Shown here piece after piece: positions 62,000 to 64,000 of a stretch of DNA of 64,000 nt. The notes below the pieces were generated by a model. It had not been told where the DNA came from and did not search any database. It saw only the letters and a list, made by a program, of their open reading frames with translations. A program made the position numbers and the translations under genes. Every line of letters starts with the position of its first letter. Position 1 is the stretch's first letter. This DNA comes from LMUY01 sp965199005. GTDB lineage: Bacteria; Pseudomonadota; Alphaproteobacteria; Acetobacterales; Acetobacteraceae. The DNA lies in the NCBI GenBank assembly GCA_965199005.1, contig CBDAQK010000006.1:558001-622000 (forward strand), read 5' to 3'.

Positions 62000-62608
62000 A
62001 TGACCGAGACCGTCATCACCTACCCGGACCACCAGGAGCCGGTTCTATTCACCCAGGCCCAGCTTGACTGGCTGCCATGGCTCGCGCCGCTGCCGGTGGA
62101 GGAGTTCACGGACCGGCATTGGCACGGGTTGGTGGATGCATCGCGGGCGAAATCGCCGTATTTCATGCTGCTGTCGCGTGACCCGGACATACTCGGCGCC
62201 CGGACCCGGACGGATAAGGATATCTTCTACAACCCGGAAGCGGGATTGCCCCGCGCTGAGCGTGAGTTGTCCGCGGCCGCGACCTCCCGCTACAATGGCT
62301 GCATCTATTGCGCCTCCGTGCATGCCCGGTTTTCGAGCCAGTTCTCCAAACGCGCGGCGGATTTGGACCGTTTGCTGGCGGAGGGCGTGGAGGCCAACTT
62401 GGACCCGCGCTGGAATGCGATCGTCGCGGCGTCCGTGGCGCTGTCGTCGACGCCATCCACGTTCGGCCCGCAGCACGTGGCGGCCCTGCGCGACCAAGGG
62501 CTGGATGATTTGGCGATCTCCGATGTCATCCATGGGGCCGCGTTTTTCAATTGGGCCAATCGGTTGATGCTGTCCCTGGGCGTGCCCAAGGCGCGGGAGG
62601 CGGCGTGA
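62000..62608 (+). CDS. Alkylhydroperoxidase-domain protein (Avi_7169-like)
   Basis: The 202-residue CMD-fold protein has the redox CxxC and His (SRYNGCIYCASVHARFSSQF) of AhpD-type enzymes and a final helix AFFNWANRLMLSLG. It likely reduces hydroperoxides, perhaps produced by the uncoupled flavin oxygenases of this operon. The ATG at 62000 lies 4 bp after the CMD gene; an in-frame start at 61958 would extend it into the upstream gene. Its stop overlaps the next gene (GTGA). Confidence 0.85.
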   Translation: MTETVITYPDHQEPVLFTQAQLDWLPWLAPLPVEEFTDRHWHGLVDASRAKSPYFMLLSRDPDILGARTRTDKDIFYNPEAGLPRAERELSAAATSRYNGCIYCASVHARFSSQFSKRAADLDRLLAEGVEANLDPRWNAIVAASVALSSTPSTFGPQHVAALRDQGLDDLAISDVIHGAAFFNWANRLMLSLGVPKAREAA

Positions 62609-63396
62609 CCCGGGTCGGCATCATCGGGTTCGGGTTCATCGGCGCGGCCCTGTTTCACGGCATCAGCGGCGAGGCCGGTGCGGCGAGCGGGCTGCAAATC
62701 GCCTTCGTCAACACACGCTCCGGGCGCCCTGCCGGCGTCGCGCCCGAGCAGTTTTGTGCCGATCTGGACGATTTCGCCGACTATTCGCCAGACCTCATCG
62801 TGGAGGTGGCGCATCCCGACATCACCGTCCACCATGGCGCCGCTTTCCTGTCCCGCGCGGATTACATGCCGCTTTCCCTGACGGCGCTGGCCGTACCCGG
62901 CATCCAGGAAGCCCTGCACGAGGCCGCCTCCCGCCACCGGCACCGGCTGCTGGTCGCCAGTGGGGCGTTGGTTGGCTTGGAGAGCCTGTTGGCTGGGCGG
63001 CAGGACTGGACGGATGTCCGCATCACCTTCCGCAAGCACCCGCGTAACATCGACTTTGCCCTGACCGGCATCGATCCAGCTGGTATCACTGGGGCGACCG
63101 TGGTCTATGAAGGCCCGGTGCGCGGCATTGCGCCGCTGTTTCCGCGCAACGTGAACACCATGGTCGCGTGCGCGCTGGCCACGACCGGGCTGGATGCCTG
63201 CCAGGCCCGGCTGATCGCCGACCCGGCGTTGGATGTTGCGGTCGCGGAGGTCGATGCGGAGGGCCGCAGCGGTGCGGTTCTCGCAACCTCCAAGCGTGTT
63301 CCCGCCATCGGCGTCTCCGGCACGGAGATGGTGGCCTCGGTGTTCCACTCGATCCGCCGCGCGCATCCCGTGGCACAGCCGCTGGAATATTGCTAA
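62605..63396 (+). CDS. Aspartate-dehydrogenase-like NAD(P)-binding protein
   Basis: The 263-residue protein has an N-terminal Rossmann loop (VGIIGFGFIGAAL) and a C-terminal domain with FPRNVNTMVACALA, the pattern of L-aspartate dehydrogenases (NadX-like). Such enzymes interconvert aspartate and oxaloacetate plus ammonia, or give iminoaspartate for NAD synthesis. In a degradative operon it could release ammonia from an amino-acid-like product; this is inference. It starts at GTG 62605, overlapping the previous stop, and is the last gene of the run. Confidence 0.82.
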   Translation: MTRVGIIGFGFIGAALFHGISGEAGAASGLQIAFVNTRSGRPAGVAPEQFCADLDDFADYSPDLIVEVAHPDITVHHGAAFLSRADYMPLSLTALAVPGIQEALHEAASRHRHRLLVASGALVGLESLLAGRQDWTDVRITFRKHPRNIDFALTGIDPAGITGATVVYEGPVRGIAPLFPRNVNTMVACALATTGLDACQARLIADPALDVAVAEVDAEGRSGAVLATSKRVPAIGVSGTEMVASVFHSIRRAHPVAQPLEYC

Positions 63397-63509
63397 CCGG
63401 CGAAACGGAGTTCGAGCGAGCGAGCCAAATCATCCCCTATGCTAAGACTCTCTACAACAGCCTCACCTTTTGGCACTCGGATTCTCGTGTCTCGCGTATA
63501 GCATGCCAC
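63393..63509 (-). pseudogene. Hint-domain (hedgehog/intein) N-terminal fragment
   Basis: About 37 codons read VACYTRDTRIRVPKGEAVVE then SLSIGD, the first block of Hint domains (Cys, then T/G-x-I-x-T/V-P-x-G, V-E-x-L-x-x-G-D). The frame stops at TAG (63393-63395) soon after, so only a small remnant remains. Hint proteins are often large surface proteins in alphaproteobacteria. The stop codon overlaps the end of the aspartate-dehydrogenase-like gene on the other strand. A chance match is possible. Confidence 0.4.
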
Positions 63510-63653
63510 AGACGGCGGTTCGACTAGCTGCCATTGAAGGAGCGCTTGGATGGTGGCGCAACATAGATTCAGCCGATCGGGGTGCCTCTCGCGTCCCACC
63601 CGAACCCCTTGGATCGCCCACCAGACCGGCCGGCGGCCATGCCGGCTCCACCT

Positions 63654-64000
63654 CTATGGCTGCATCAGGTCAATCCGCACCGGCTGGTCGAAAACGCCGC
63701 CGGTCCTTGCGAGCACCGCGTCGAACCGCTCCCGAACCGCTGGCGCGCGGAGTTGCGGTTCGGTGTAGTCGTTGAAGCGCATGTTCGCCGCCATCCGGCC
63801 GGCATACTCGTCGAAGCTGGGATGAATACGCTGGTTGCGGTAGAACAGCGTACTGCGGTGCTGGAATAGCTTCGGCGCCTCGGCCGCCAGGATATCGGCC
63901 GCACGCTTTCGCACCATCGTCTCGTCGTGGTACAATTCGCTCACCTCCTGCAGCGGGCCCTCGGCCAGGGGCTCAGCCACATACAGATGGCCGCCCGGCC
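63654..64000 (-). CDS. C-terminal part of a probable SAM-dependent methyltransferase (enters from beyond the window)
   Basis: 115 codons up to TAG (63654-63656) are in the window; the frame remains open through position 64000. The visible start, PGGHLYVAEPLAEGPLQ, matches the motif after the SAM-binding strand of class I methyltransferases (PGG..x..V.EP). The remainder (AADILAAEAPKLFQHRSTLF) is helical. The SAM-binding motif itself lies outside the window, so the call is tentative. Confidence 0.55.
   Translation of the reverse strand, partial: PGGHLYVAEPLAEGPLQEVSELYHDETMVRKRAADILAAEAPKLFQHRSTLFYRNQRIHPSFDEYAGRMAANMRFNDYTEPQLRAPAVRERFDAVLARTGGVFDQPVRIDLMQP

Noticed and set aside
1..64000. 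Search by eye for tRNA, rRNA, CRISPR arrays, prophage or integrase genes and a replication origin.
   Set aside because: No tRNA cloverleaf or rRNA signature, no regularly spaced direct repeats and no phage or integrase proteins were recognised. The only mobile element supported is the IS1595 copy.

Overview
The window is high-GC bacterial DNA with tightly packed operons, many 4-nt ATGA/GTGA start-stop overlaps, and a gene set (aerobic benzoyl-CoA 'box' genes, CaiB/BaiF CoA-transferases, many ABC importers with their own binding proteins) typical of a metabolically versatile alphaproteobacterium. The proteins look most like Rhodospirillales/Acetobacteraceae, but that is an impression, not a test. 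No rRNA, tRNA, CRISPR array or replication origin was recognised.

Layout. 1-0.8 kb: start of a MASE4-type membrane sensor gene (minus), two inverted REP-like palindromes and a decayed AhpD-like fragment. 0.8-2.7 kb (minus): CaiB/BaiF CoA-transferase and dienelactone hydrolase. 2.8-7.5 kb (plus): a branched-chain-amino-acid-type ABC importer (binding protein, two permeases, fused LivG-LivF ATPase). 7.5-10 kb: HMA metallochaperone, small exported protein, MFS exporter. 9.98-11.13 kb: an intact IS1595-family element with 23-bp imperfect inverted repeats and a perfect 8-bp target duplication. 11.4-13.5 kb: a 36-residue-repeat beta-solenoid protein and a methyltransferase. 13.5-15 kb (minus): peroxidase-related protein and cysteine synthase.

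15.6-23.4 kb is the clearest pathway: boxR (divergent regulator), benzoate-CoA ligase, alpha/beta hydrolase, boxC, boxB and boxA. These turn benzoate into benzoyl-CoA, its 2,3-epoxide and the ring-cleaved semialdehyde. A TGCA-N6-TGCA operator overlaps the divergent promoters, and a second copy of its core lies across the hydrolase stop codon ahead of boxC. The semialdehyde dehydrogenase of the pathway is not in the window.

23.5-28.4 kb: GntR-slipin operon, a GNAT enzyme, a TacT-like GNAT toxin whose DUF1778 antitoxin gene is broken by a frameshift and a stop, and an M3 oligopeptidase. 28.5-36.1 kb (plus): a TPP enzyme, an SsuABC-type importer with two tandem binding proteins, and two class II aldolase-fold proteins. 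36.2-45.3 kb (minus): a peptide-type ABC importer cotranscribed with a CaiB/BaiF transferase, a thiolase-like protein without the usual Cys, a DUF35 protein and a double cupin. 45.4-54.2 kb (minus): a second peptide-type importer with an amidase and two M24-fold (creatinase/ectoine-hydrolase-like) proteins that lack the usual metal ligands. 54.4-56.4 kb: exported protein, cytochrome b and a Moco oxidoreductase. 56.5-63.4 kb (plus): two flavin-dependent (luciferase-like) oxidoreductases, an orphan binding protein, a creatininase-fold protein, a CMD/alkylhydroperoxidase pair and an aspartate-dehydrogenase-like protein. The window closes with a Hint-domain remnant and the C-terminus of a probable methyltransferase.

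Overall this is a catabolic accessory region: uptake systems, each paired with CoA-activating, hydrolytic or oxidative enzymes. Only the benzoate module has a substrate that can be named with confidence.
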